Source of the DNA: Clostridia bacterium
GTDB lineage: Bacteria; Bacillota; Clostridia; Oscillospirales; CAG-272
Assembly (NCBI GenBank): GCA_017452565.1
Contig: JAFTMF010000081.1
Coordinates: 1-8,109 of the forward strand
Direction of reading: 5' to 3'
Length of the DNA stretch: 8,109 nucleotides
Shown: in pieces, positions 1 to 4,852 of the stretch
How the letters are laid out: the number at the start of each line of letters is the position of its first letter
Position numbering within the stretch: the stretch's first letter is position 1
Notes under the pieces: model-generated
The model's database searches: none
Told to the model about the DNA's origin: nothing
What the model saw: only the letters and a program-made list of their open reading frames with translations
Position numbers and translations under genes: made by a program

Positions 1-1
1 C

Positions 2-718
2 TGGACATCCGCAGGCGACTGGTACGAAGGCGAGAACGGCTGGACCATCGGCGGCTCTAATGGAGACAGCTTCACCTTCTCCTCCGTCACCCACGCGGGC
101 GACTTCACCTACTCCGGCGTGGCCGATTTCGGCGGCAAGGGCGGATGTCTGGGCCTGGTATTCGGCGCCACCAATCCTACCGCACCCAAATCGGGCACTT
201 GGTACGGCGCCAACGTGGACACCCACGGCGGCAATCCCGTGATCAAGCTCTTCTGCAACACGAACGGCAACGAAACTTGGAATCAGACGCTCGCTATCGC
301 CAAGGCGGACATCTACACCCTCACCGTCACTTACGAGGATAACACCCTCACCTACACGGTAAACGGTCAGTCGGTGAGCCGTCAGGTGCGCAATCTGGAG
401 GGCGGCACGCTGGGTCTGGTCTCCTGGAACGGCGGCGGCAGCTTCAACAATGTGGTCTACACCGACGGCACCGAGGTAAAACCTCCCGTTACTGATGATC
501 CTGTAACGCCCCCCGTTACTGACGGCAAGCCCGATGTCACAGACAAGCCTGCCAACACCACAGCTCCCGTCACCACCGCACCAACCACCGGTGACAGCAG
601 CGAAACGCCTGCTGATTCTACCGATTCCTCTCCCTTGCTCCCCATCCTCATCGGTGTGGGTGCAATCGTTGTAATCGGTGCGATCGTTGCAGTTGTGCTG
701 GTGAAAAAGAAAAAGTAA
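2..718 (+). CDS. C-terminal part of a surface-anchored protein with a concanavalin-like (GH32-associated type) domain
   Basis: The reading frame is open from the window edge, so the N-terminus and any catalytic domain lie outside; 238 residues are visible. Residues 1-155 look like a beta-sandwich concanavalin A-like domain of the sort that follows GH32 levanases or resembles DUF1080/laminin-G folds. The pattern includes DFTYSGVADF, a GLVFGA strand, YGANVD, the TLTVTYEDNTLTYTVNGQSV hairpin and the closing GTLGLVSWNGGGSFNNVVYTD stretch. Residues 156-210 are a Pro/Thr/Asp linker with two PPVTD repeats. Residues 212-234 form one hydrophobic helix ending in KKKK, so the protein is probably exported and held in the membrane with the lectin-like part outside. 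No LPxTG sorting motif is present. A carbohydrate-binding or hydrolase-appended role is inferred; the enzyme family cannot be fixed from this fragment. A strong terminator follows 12 bp after the stop. Confidence 0.75.
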   Translation, partial: WTSAGDWYEGENGWTIGGSNGDSFTFSSVTHAGDFTYSGVADFGGKGGCLGLVFGATNPTAPKSGTWYGANVDTHGGNPVIKLFCNTNGNETWNQTLAIAKADIYTLTVTYEDNTLTYTVNGQSVSRQVRNLEGGTLGLVSWNGGGSFNNVVYTDGTEVKPPVTDDPVTPPVTDGKPDVTDKPANTTAPVTTAPTTGDSSETPADSTDSSPLLPILIGVGAIVVIGAIVAVVLVKKKK

Positions 719-730
719 GCCTATCTATCG

Positions 731-763
731 CAACCTCCGATGATGAATCGGAGGTTGTTTTTT
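731..763 (+). terminator. Intrinsic terminator of the surface-protein gene
   Basis: A perfect 11-bp stem (CAACCTCCGAT at 731-741, ATCGGAGGTTG at 747-757) with a 5-nt loop is followed directly by six T. It starts 12 bp after the stop codon on the + strand. Confidence 0.93.
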
Positions 764-765
764 GC

Positions 766-995
766 CAAATCCTCTTGCAAATTTCGCAAGATCGATGTAC
801 AATTGGTATAACTTTATGATCCATATCCCGCACTTGCATTTGCATATCAATAAACTTTGCAAACTGCACATAACTCTGGCGATAGTGATTGATAGTTCCT
901 TCGCGCAAATTTCGAGAGCGGCAGTTGTCTAAATACTTGTTGCACCCCTCTTCCAAGGTCATAAAATTCTGCTCCACAATCCTCAGTTTTTTCAT
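766..995 (-). pseudogene. Truncated tyrosine recombinase/integrase, N-terminal core-binding domain only
   Basis: Reading from the ATG at 995 (GGGGAG Shine-Dalgarno 6 nt upstream), residues 12-50 match the N-terminal SAM-like core-binding domain of XerC/D- and phage-type tyrosine recombinases: TLEEGCNKYLDNCRSRNL, then a T-x3-Y-x6-F-x-K-F run that is typical of the family. After residue 60 or so the likeness is lost. Shifting frame near position 815 gives KLYQLYIDLAK, which resembles the next helix of the domain, so a frameshift is likely. The catalytic domain with its R-H-R-Y residues is absent; the sequence runs into the terminator of the neighbouring + strand gene. A GTG at 1022 would add nine residues but lies inside the hairpin at 1015-1056. 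I read this as a mobile-element remnant. The family call comes from the residue pattern alone. Confidence 0.6.
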
Positions 996-1014
996 CTTTT
1001 TCTCCCCAAAAATA

Positions 1015-1056
1015 TTAGACACATCATCAGGGTAAACCCCAAAATGATGTGTCTAA
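1015..1056. terminator. 42-nt palindromic hairpin, possible bidirectional terminator or mobile-element end
   Basis: Perfect 13-bp arms TTAGACACATCAT (1015-1027) and ATGATGTGTCTAA (1044-1056) enclose a loop that itself contains GGGT-AA-ACCC. On the - strand the stem is followed by TATTTTT, and it lies about 110 nt beyond the GGGtGRT stop, so it could end that operon. On the + strand it is followed by CTCTTTTTT. It also sits 20 nt upstream of the integrase-fragment ATG, so it may instead be an end or leader structure of the lost mobile element. Confidence 0.6.
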
Positions 1057-1167
1057 CTCTTTTTTAGTTAAAAGTTGTTAAATTGATGATTGCTTGTTCT
1101 CAAAAACTTGCTCAAAAGATGTTCAAACATCCTAAAAAGTCAATGAAATCAAGGGCAAATCAGCAAA

Positions 1168-2166
1168 TTACTTGCTCGCCTCTTCGATAGCAACAGTAAC
1201 TGCTACAGTCATACCGACCATAGGGTTGTTACCTGCGCCGATAAGTCCCATCATTTCTACGTGAGCGGGTACAGAGGAGGAGCCTGCGAACTGTGCGTCG
1301 GAGTGCATACGGCCCATGGTGTCGGTCATACCGTAAGAGGAAGGACCTGCTGCCATGTTGTCGGGATGCAGAGTACGGCCGGTACCGCCGCCGGAAGCTA
1401 CGGAGAAGTAGTTCACGCCGTTTTCAACACACCACTTCTTGTAGGTGCCGGCAACGGGATGCTGGAAACGGGTGGGGTTGGTGGAGTTACCGGTGATGGA
1501 AACGCCAACGTTTTCCTTCTTCATGATAGCTACGCCTTCGGGAAAGTTGTCAGCGCCGTAGCACTTAACGTTTGCACGAGGACCGTTGGAGTAAGGAGTT
1601 TCCTTTACAGTCTCAACAGTCTCGGTGTAGGGATCGAACTTGGTCTGTACGTAAGTAAAGCCGTTGATACGGGAGATGATCATAGCGGCGTCCTTGCCCA
1701 GACCGTTCAGGATTACGCGCAGAGGATTGGTACGAACCTTGTTTGCGTTCAGAGCGATCTTGATAGCGCCCTCAGCAGCGGCGAAGGACTCGTGGCCTGC
1801 CAGGAAGCAGAAGCACTCGGTCTCGTCGGAGAGGAGCATTGCGCCCAGGTTGCCGTGGCCGAGGCCTACCTTACGGTTTTCAGCAACAGAGCCGGGGATG
1901 CAGAATGCCTGCAGACCGATACCGATAGCGGCAGCGGCGTCAGCAGCCTTGGTGCAGCCCTTCTTGATTGCGATAGCTGCGCCAACAGTGTATGCCCACT
2001 TTGCGTTCTCAAAGCAGATGGGCTGAGTTTCTTCTACGATCTTGTAGGGGTCGATGCCCTTGGCGTCGCAGATTTCCTTACATTCGTCGATGGAGGAAAT
2101 GCCATATTCTTTCAGAGCGGCGAGAATTTTCGCTTCGCGTCTTTCGTAACCTTCAAACTGTGCCAT
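1168..2166 (-). CDS. GGGtGRT protein (conserved, function unknown)
   Basis: This 332-residue protein carries the name-giving motif GGGTGRT at residues 259-265, followed by a well-conserved-looking stretch LHPDNMAAGPSSYGMTDTMG. Other recognisable parts are the Ala/Gly-rich segment at 61-92 and GHGNLGAMLLSDETECFCFL at 103-122. There are nine cysteines (29, 33, 51, 71, 89, 118, 120, 202, 246); the C118-F-C120 pair could hold metal or thiol chemistry, which is speculation. No signal peptide or clear membrane helix is seen, so it is probably cytoplasmic. The start is the ATG at 2166, placed 8 nt after a perfect AAGGAGG; a TTG at 2184 would extend the frame but overlaps that site. The gene follows the NifU-like gene by 18 bp and shares its transcript. 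Family membership is secure from the motif; I know of no settled biochemical function. The pairing suggests iron-sulfur or redox metabolism. Confidence 0.93.
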   Translation of the reverse strand: MAQFEGYERREAKILAALKEYGISSIDECKEICDAKGIDPYKIVEETQPICFENAKWAYTVGAAIAIKKGCTKAADAAAAIGIGLQAFCIPGSVAENRKVGLGHGNLGAMLLSDETECFCFLAGHESFAAAEGAIKIALNANKVRTNPLRVILNGLGKDAAMIISRINGFTYVQTKFDPYTETVETVKETPYSNGPRANVKCYGADNFPEGVAIMKKENVGVSITGNSTNPTRFQHPVAGTYKKWCVENGVNYFSVASGGGTGRTLHPDNMAAGPSSYGMTDTMGRMHSDAQFAGSSSVPAHVEMMGLIGAGNNPMVGMTVAVTVAIEEASK

Positions 2167-2184
2167 TCTAATTTCCTCCTTCAA

Positions 2185-2898
2185 TTATTCCTTGCGGGGG
2201 TCGATGTACTTCACAGCGTCAGCAAATCTGCCGTAAGTACCCTTGGACTTCTCGTAAGCTTCGTTGGGCTCCATACCCTTCTTGATGAAGTCGGTCATCT
2301 TGCCCAGGGAAACGAACTCGTAGCCGATTACCTGATCGTCTGCGTCCAGAGCCATTCTGGTGCAGTAGCCCTCGGTCATTTCCAGATAACGAACGCCCTT
2401 TGCCTTGGTGCCGTACATAGTACCAACCATGGAACGAGCGCCCTTGCCCAGGTCTTCCATACCTGCGCCGATTACCAGACCGCCCTCGGAGAATGCGGAC
2501 TGAGTTCTGCCGTATACGATCTGCAGGAAGAGCTCGCGCATAGCGGTGTTGATGGCATCACATACCAGGTCGGTGTTCAGTGCCTCCAGGATGGTCTTGC
2601 CGGGGAGGATTTCAGCAGCCATAGCTGCGGAGTGGGTCATACCGGAGCAGCCGATGGTCTCAACCAGTGCTTCTTCGATAACGCCCTTCTTTACGTTCAG
2701 GGACAGCTTGCAAGCGCCCTGCTGGGGTGCACACCAGCCCACACCGTGAGTGTAGCCGGAAATGTCGCCGATCTGTCTTGCCTGTACCCACAGGCCTTCC
2801 TCGGGGAGGGGAGCGGGACCGTGGTTAGGGCCCTGCTTTACAGTACACATCTCAGCTACTTCGTTGCTGAATGCGTACTCATAAGTCTCATTGCTCAT
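2185..2898 (-). CDS. NifU-like iron-sulfur cluster scaffold-domain protein
   Basis: A 237-residue cytoplasmic protein whose middle resembles the NifU/IscU N-terminal scaffold fold. GACKLSLNV (61-69, Cys63) matches the first cysteine strand of NifU, and TIGCSGMTHSAAMAAEILPGK (81-101, Cys84) matches the GC-x-(8-12)-MA-x-E-x2-GK stretch around the second. The third scaffold cysteine is not obvious; candidates are Cys113 or Cys179. The extra N-terminal 45 residues and a C-terminal half (VYGRTQSAFSEGGLVIGAGM, then GYCTRMALDADDQVIGYEF) are not part of classical NifU, so this is a divergent scaffold-like family and cluster binding is inferred. The start at 2898 has AAAGGAG 9 nt upstream; an ATG at 2943 would add 15 residues without such a site. 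It is the first gene of an operon with the GGGtGRT gene. No isc, suf or nif genes are nearby. Confidence 0.85.
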   Translation of the reverse strand: MSNETYEYAFSNEVAEMCTVKQGPNHGPAPLPEEGLWVQARQIGDISGYTHGVGWCAPQQGACKLSLNVKKGVIEEALVETIGCSGMTHSAAMAAEILPGKTILEALNTDLVCDAINTAMRELFLQIVYGRTQSAFSEGGLVIGAGMEDLGKGARSMVGTMYGTKAKGVRYLEMTEGYCTRMALDADDQVIGYEFVSLGKMTDFIKKGMEPNEAYEKSKGTYGRFADAVKYIDPRKE

Positions 2899-2985
2899 GA
2901 TATCGTTCTCCTTTGATAAAGTATTACCGTATTGCCAATGCAAAAACGGCGGGTGAACAGAACTGTGGTTTCTTCACACAGAATT

Positions 2986-3014
2986 ATTATACAGTATTTT
3001 CGTGCAAAAATCAA
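2986..3014 (-). promoter_or_regulatory. Sigma-A-type promoter of the NifU-like/GGGtGRT operon
   Basis: On the - strand, TTGATT (3009-3014) and a perfect TATAAT (2986-2991) are separated by exactly 17 bp. Transcription should begin near 2979, giving an untranslated leader of about 80 nt. That leader holds two overlapping weak inverted repeats (CTGTG/CACAG and GTGAA/TTCAC, within 2954-2981) that might be an operator; this is only suggestive. Confidence 0.85.
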
Positions 3015-3088
3015 GGCGTTTTTGAAAAAATATGCGGGCAGATGCAAGTTTTTCGACAAAATTGGAAGTGGCTTGCAGAATTGCCATC

Positions 3089-3114
3089 GTAGGGGCGGAT
3101 TCTATATCCGCCCG
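3089..3114. repeat. GTAGGGGCGG...CCGCCCG palindromic repeat
   Basis: Arms GGGCGGAT (3093-3100) and ATCCGCCC (3106-3113) enclose a 5-nt loop, preceded by GTAG. I recognise the general form GTAGGGGCG-N-CGCCCG as a dispersed intergenic repeat of Clostridia genomes. It lies between the XRE gene stop and the NifU-like operon promoter. It has no T-tract on either side, so it is a poor terminator. A related copy is at 3787-3812. Confidence 0.65.
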
Positions 3115-3123
3115 TCCTCGGCC

Positions 3124-3360
3124 TTACTTCCTTCCTAAATTCGGCAGAAACATTTGCGAAGGGGTGACACCAAATTCCCAATGGATATAAATCAAAAAAT
3201 CACAAGGCAATCGAGGCGGGATGATGCCGCGCTCTAATTTGTTCAGACTATACACGGAGATTCTGATCTTTTGTGCCATTTCTTTCTTGGACAGGCCGAG
3301 TGTGGTTCGAATGAGTTTTATATTTTCACTGAGCACTTGGATTTCATTATTTGTTTGCAT
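3124..3360 (-). CDS. Small XRE/Cro-type HTH transcriptional regulator
   Basis: A 78-residue protein that is almost only a helix-turn-helix domain. Residues 11-22 form helix 1 (SENIKLIRTTLG), residues 24-46 form the HTH (SKKEMAQKI, then SVYSLNKLERG), and the C-terminal helices end with FGVTPSQMFLPN, as in small Cro/CI-like repressors (FGVTPD-x-LL type). It should bind DNA as a dimer. The start is the ATG at 3360, with GAGGTG 6 nt upstream; an upstream ATG at 3426 would add 22 residues that reach back across the promoter and is rejected. The gene is transcribed alone from a near-consensus promoter at 3391-3419, flanked by repeated GTGATA half-sites, so negative autoregulation is likely. No phage or toxin partner is adjacent, and its targets are unknown. 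No intrinsic terminator is evident after the stop. Confidence 0.88.
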   Translation of the reverse strand: MQTNNEIQVLSENIKLIRTTLGLSKKEMAQKIRISVYSLNKLERGIIPPRLPCDFLIYIHWEFGVTPSQMFLPNLGRK

Positions 3361-3364
3361 TTTT

Positions 3365-3390
3365 ATCACCTCAATGTTAACTTTGGTGAT
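3365..3390 (-). promoter_or_regulatory. Inverted repeat over the XRE start region, possible operator or SD-masking hairpin
   Basis: On the - strand, ATCACC (3385-3390) lies right after the -10 box and GGTGAT (3365-3370) contains part of the Shine-Dalgarno sequence; the two are complementary with a 14-nt spacer. It could be a repressor site covering the transcription start, or an mRNA hairpin hiding the ribosome binding site. If transcription starts a few bases late, the hairpin would lose its 5' arm and only the DNA-site reading remains. Confidence 0.4.
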
Positions 3391-3419
3391 ATTATAATAG
3401 AGATTTTCTCGTTTGTCTA
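3391..3419 (-). promoter_or_regulatory. Promoter of the XRE regulator
   Basis: On the - strand, TAGACA (3414-3419) and a perfect TATAAT (3391-3396) are 17 bp apart. Expected transcription start is near 3384, about 25 nt ahead of the ATG. Confidence 0.82.
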
Positions 3420-3425
3420 CAAACA

Positions 3426-3439
3426 AAGTGTTATCACTT
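3426..3439. promoter_or_regulatory. Perfect palindrome upstream of the XRE -35 box, candidate operator
   Basis: AAGTGTTATCACTT reads as a palindrome with 5-bp arms (AAGTG/CACTT) around TTAT. It lies 7 bp upstream of the -35 box and shares the GTGATA core with the two half-sites at 3365-3370 and 3385-3390. Confidence 0.45.
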
Positions 3440-3526
3440 GCGAAAAAATATAATTAAGCCTTCCAAGAGAAGTGCGCTTATTTTAGCGTTTCGAAAAGTC
3501 TATCGTAAATCCGAGAGGAGGGATCC
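3440..3526. other. Non-coding stretch between the XRE promoter and the palindrome cluster
   Basis: No gene, RNA or strong structure is visible here. It is A+T-rich at the XRE side. Together with the palindromes it makes up the gene-free interval 3440-3812; short reading frames crossing that interval are translations of the repeats. Confidence 0.6.
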
Positions 3527-3573
3527 AGAGTTCGGCAACGCCGAACTCTAATAGTTGCGCCATGCGCAACTAT
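3527..3573. repeat. Palindrome pair A: two 23-nt hairpins separated by 1 nt
   Basis: Hairpin 1 (3527-3549) has arms AGAGTTCGGC and GCCGAACTCT with loop AAC. Hairpin 2 (3551-3573) has arms ATAGTTGCGC and GCGCAACTAT with loop CAT. Both are perfect 10-bp stems with 3-nt loops and share the AGTT...AACT frame, with the inner bases covarying. They look like dispersed intergenic repeats rather than terminators, as no T-tract follows either. Confidence 0.85.
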
Positions 3574-3604
3574 CGACCATACTCAGACGCCGAAGTGTTT
3601 CCCT

Positions 3605-3649
3605 GCAGTTGGCAAAGCCAACTGCCAGAGTTGCGCTATGCGCAACTCT
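3605..3649. repeat. Palindrome pair B: 21-nt and 23-nt hairpins separated by 1 nt
   Basis: Hairpin 3 (3605-3625) has arms GCAGTTGGC and GCCAACTGC with loop AAA. Hairpin 4 (3627-3649) has arms AGAGTTGCGC and GCGCAACTCT with loop TAT. The pair repeats the layout of pair A 31 nt upstream: stem, 3-nt loop, stem, 1-nt gap, stem, 3-nt loop, stem. Hairpins 2 and 4 share the GTTGCGC/GCGCAAC arms. Confidence 0.85.
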
Positions 3650-3717
3650 ATCCCTCATCGGGCTCTCCCCCAAACTCCTTGGCTGGCGGCAACTTCATTT
3701 GTGGTTTTTGGCGAAAC

Positions 3718-3741
3718 AAAGGAGCGCAGATGCGCTCCTTT
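3718..3741 (-). terminator. Probable terminator of the pnuC gene
   Basis: Perfect 10-bp arms AAAGGAGCGC (3718-3727) and GCGCTCCTTT (3732-3741) with a 4-nt loop, 71 nt beyond the pnuC stop. On the - strand the stem ends in CCTTT followed by GTTT, a modest U-rich tail; on the + strand the tail is ATCCG, so termination should favour the - direction. Confidence 0.6.
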
Positions 3742-3786
3742 ATCCGTTATTGGCTATATGTTAAACGGGCGCTTCGTACTAACCTT

Positions 3787-3812
3787 GTAGGGACCGGCGT
3801 CCTCGACGGTCC
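3787..3812. repeat. GTAGGGACCG...CGGTCC palindromic repeat
   Basis: Arms GGACCG (3791-3796) and CGGTCC (3807-3812) around GCGTCCTCGA, again preceded by GTAG as in the repeat at 3089-3114. It abuts the pnuC stop codon at 3813-3815, so the repeat was probably inserted right at the gene's end or forms its last bases. Confidence 0.6.
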
Positions 3813-4526
3813 TCACTCCTCCTGCCGTCTCTCCATCTTCCGCCAGCAATAGAAGCCGTACAGATCGTTCACCAAAAAGGTCACAAAACACAGCACCATG
3901 GGCAGAAACACCGCATCGCCGATTGCTGCAATCACCCATAGCACAATCAGCACCACGTCGTTGGCGGCGTAGCCAAGGGCATAATAGGGCGAGCGCAGGA
4001 AGGTGAGAGTGGCGGCCAAAAAGCTGGTAGAGATCGACAGAATGGAAACCGCCAGATTGGGGGTGTCCAGCAGCCAAAGGAGCGTGCCGAACACGGCGGT
4101 GGCAAGGACGGTGAGGGCGAGAGTGACGAGCACCGTCTTCTTCGACAGCTTTTGCACCGCAACCTCTCCCGAATCTTTGTAGGGATGGCGCACCCACGAA
4201 ATCAGGGCGAAGATCGCCATAGGAGCGGTCATGCACAGGTAGGTGAGCATCTCTCCCCAGTACCTAAGCTGAAAGGACACGATGCCGTAAAGGATGCTGA
4301 ACAGCAGAATGAGGATCTGTCCCAGCGCCGCACCTCGGGCGAGGAAGATGAGGGCGGTGACGCCCACCAGCGAAGCGGCGAGGGTGATGGGATTCTCCCG
4401 AATCAGGGCAAAGGAGACGGCAATGATCGCCGCAGAGGTGAGCCATAAGGCGAGTTCGAATTTGGTCAGCCGTGTGAAGGGGGTGAGAAAAAGTTCTCGA
4501 AGAAAGTGCGCAGATTTATGCTTCAT
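3813..4526 (-). CDS. pnuC: PnuC-family vitamin-precursor transporter (nicotinamide riboside type)
   Basis: A 237-residue integral membrane protein with seven or eight predicted helices (roughly 24-42, 47-63, 69-87, 92-111, 131-153, 155-176, 187-202, 205-222) and a basic, charged C-terminus. Family signatures are TAPMAIFALISWVRHPYK (100-116), GYAANDVVLIVLW (185-197) and FLVNDLYGFYCW (217-228). PnuC proteins are SWEET-like facilitators that let nicotinamide riboside enter, after which phosphorylation traps it; paralogues PnuT and PnuX carry thiamine and riboflavin, and I cannot exclude those from sequence alone. Two tandem ATGs occur (4529 and 4526); AAGGAG lies 3 nt from the first and 6 nt from the second, so the second is preferred. 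No NadR-type kinase or other salvage gene is beside it. Its leader contains a promoter and an intrinsic terminator, pointing to control by transcription attenuation. Confidence 0.85.
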   Translation of the reverse strand: MKHKSAHFLRELFLTPFTRLTKFELALWLTSAAIIAVSFALIRENPITLAASLVGVTALIFLARGAALGQILILLFSILYGIVSFQLRYWGEMLTYLCMTAPMAIFALISWVRHPYKDSGEVAVQKLSKKTVLVTLALTVLATAVFGTLLWLLDTPNLAVSILSISTSFLAATLTFLRSPYYALGYAANDVVLIVLWVIAAIGDAVFLPMVLCFVTFLVNDLYGFYCWRKMERRQEE

Positions 4527-4545
4527 CATAGACTCCTTTACAAAG

Positions 4546-4625
4546 AAAAAACGCCCGCAAAGCCTCTTCTAAGACCTAACGAGACTTGCCGACGTGCCTA
4601 CCCGGTGGCAGGATATTTGGTTCTG
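4546..4625 (-). promoter_or_regulatory. Candidate riboswitch/attenuator leader of pnuC with intrinsic terminator
   Basis: Transcription from the promoter at 4631-4659 should start near 4625 and cross a hairpin with arms CCTGCC (- strand, 4607-4612) and GGTAGG (4597-4602) and a 4-nt loop. It then meets a long stem, 5' arm 4581-4595 and 3' arm 4552-4566. That stem is about 14 bp with one G-G mismatch and one bulged U, and the 3' arm runs directly into six U (4546-4551). The terminator ends some 16 nt before the Shine-Dalgarno sequence. This arrangement makes pnuC expression depend on read-through. I do not recognise the upstream part as TPP, FMN, cobalamin, preQ1 or an NAD+ class, and no clear antiterminator pairing could be drawn by eye. 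Confidence 0.65.
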
Positions 4626-4630
4626 TTGCA

Positions 4631-4659
4631 AGTATAGCACGAAGATGCGGTTTTGTCAA
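4631..4659 (-). promoter_or_regulatory. Consensus promoter of pnuC
   Basis: On the - strand, a perfect TTGACA (4654-4659) and TATACT (4631-4636) are spaced 17 bp apart. Confidence 0.88.
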
Positions 4660-4702
4660 GCCCATAGCGCAAAATTCGGGGCAAACAAGGCAAGATTCGC
4701 AC

Positions 4703-4731
4703 TTGTAATTTGCGCTTTAGTAGGGTAAAAT
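4703..4731 (+). promoter_or_regulatory. Probable promoter of the rhamnosidase gene
   Basis: TTGTAA (4703-4708) and TAAAAT (4726-4731) are 17 bp apart, giving a start near 4738 and a 5' UTR of about 130 nt. It diverges from the pnuC promoter, with 43 bp between the two -35 boxes. One half of an inverted repeat (TTTGCGCT, 4709-4716) lies inside the spacer. Confidence 0.6.
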
Positions 4732-4747
4732 GAAGACAATGAAATCT

Positions 4748-4769
4748 GTGCCGCAAGGAGTTGCGGCAC
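4748..4769. repeat. Palindrome 1 in the rhamnosidase 5' UTR
   Basis: Arms GTGCCGCAA (4748-4756) and TTGCGGCAC (4761-4769) with loop GGAG. A 9-bp stem without T-tract, followed by ATATAAAAG. Confidence 0.75.
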
Positions 4770-4791
4770 TATATAAAAGTTCTTTGGAGGT

Positions 4792-4823
4792 GAAGGAACC
4801 TTTCTTTCAAGAAAGGTTCCTTC
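4792..4823. repeat. Palindrome 2 in the rhamnosidase 5' UTR (32 nt, near perfect)
   Basis: Arms GAAGGAACCTTTCTT (4792-4806) and AAGAAAGGTTCCTTC (4809-4823) are fully complementary around a 2-nt centre. It resembles a dispersed Clostridia intergenic repeat; the GGAGGTG just before it mimics a ribosome binding site and start codon. Confidence 0.8.
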
Positions 4824-4833
4824 CAAGGGCAGA

Positions 4834-4852
4834 GCAAGAGCAAAGCTCTTGC
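4834..4852. repeat. Palindrome 3 in the rhamnosidase 5' UTR
   Basis: Arms GCAAGAGC (4834-4841) and GCTCTTGC (4845-4852) with loop AAA, the same 3-nt loop style as the cluster at 3527-3649. It ends 3 nt before the AAAGGCGG that serves as Shine-Dalgarno for the rhamnosidase, so folding could influence translation. Confidence 0.75.

Noticed and set aside
648..765. Continuation of the integrase frame to position 648 on the - strand
   Set aside because: This part lies over the + strand terminator and the end of the surface-protein gene, and its translation has no recombinase features.
1113..1127. Second, small terminator after the GGGtGRT gene (GATGTT/AACATC on the - strand followed by TTTT)
   Set aside because: The stem is only 5-6 A+T-rich base pairs, too weak to call; the hairpin at 1015-1056 is the better candidate.
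1261..2916. 551-codon open frame on the + strand across the operon
   Set aside because: It is antisense to two well-supported genes with strong ribosome binding sites, its translation has no recognisable domain, and the openness follows from codon bias of the genes on the other strand.
3527..3649. CRISPR array
   Set aside because: The repeated units are near-complete palindromes with covarying bases, joined by 1-nt gaps and one 31-nt gap. There are no identical direct repeats with uniform unique spacers and no cas genes.
3555..3852. Short open frames of 69 and 96 codons on the + strand
   Set aside because: They translate the palindromic repeats at 3564-3649 and run into the pnuC 3' end; no ribosome binding site was seen.
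3754..4236. 160-codon open frame on the - strand inside pnuC
   Set aside because: It is an alternative frame of the PnuC gene, without membrane segments or family likeness.
4597..4624. Cobalamin riboswitch B12 box in the pnuC leader (resemblance to AGYC...CCTGCC)
   Set aside because: Only the ends of the motif match, and the promoter lies directly upstream, leaving no room for the cobalamin aptamer core.
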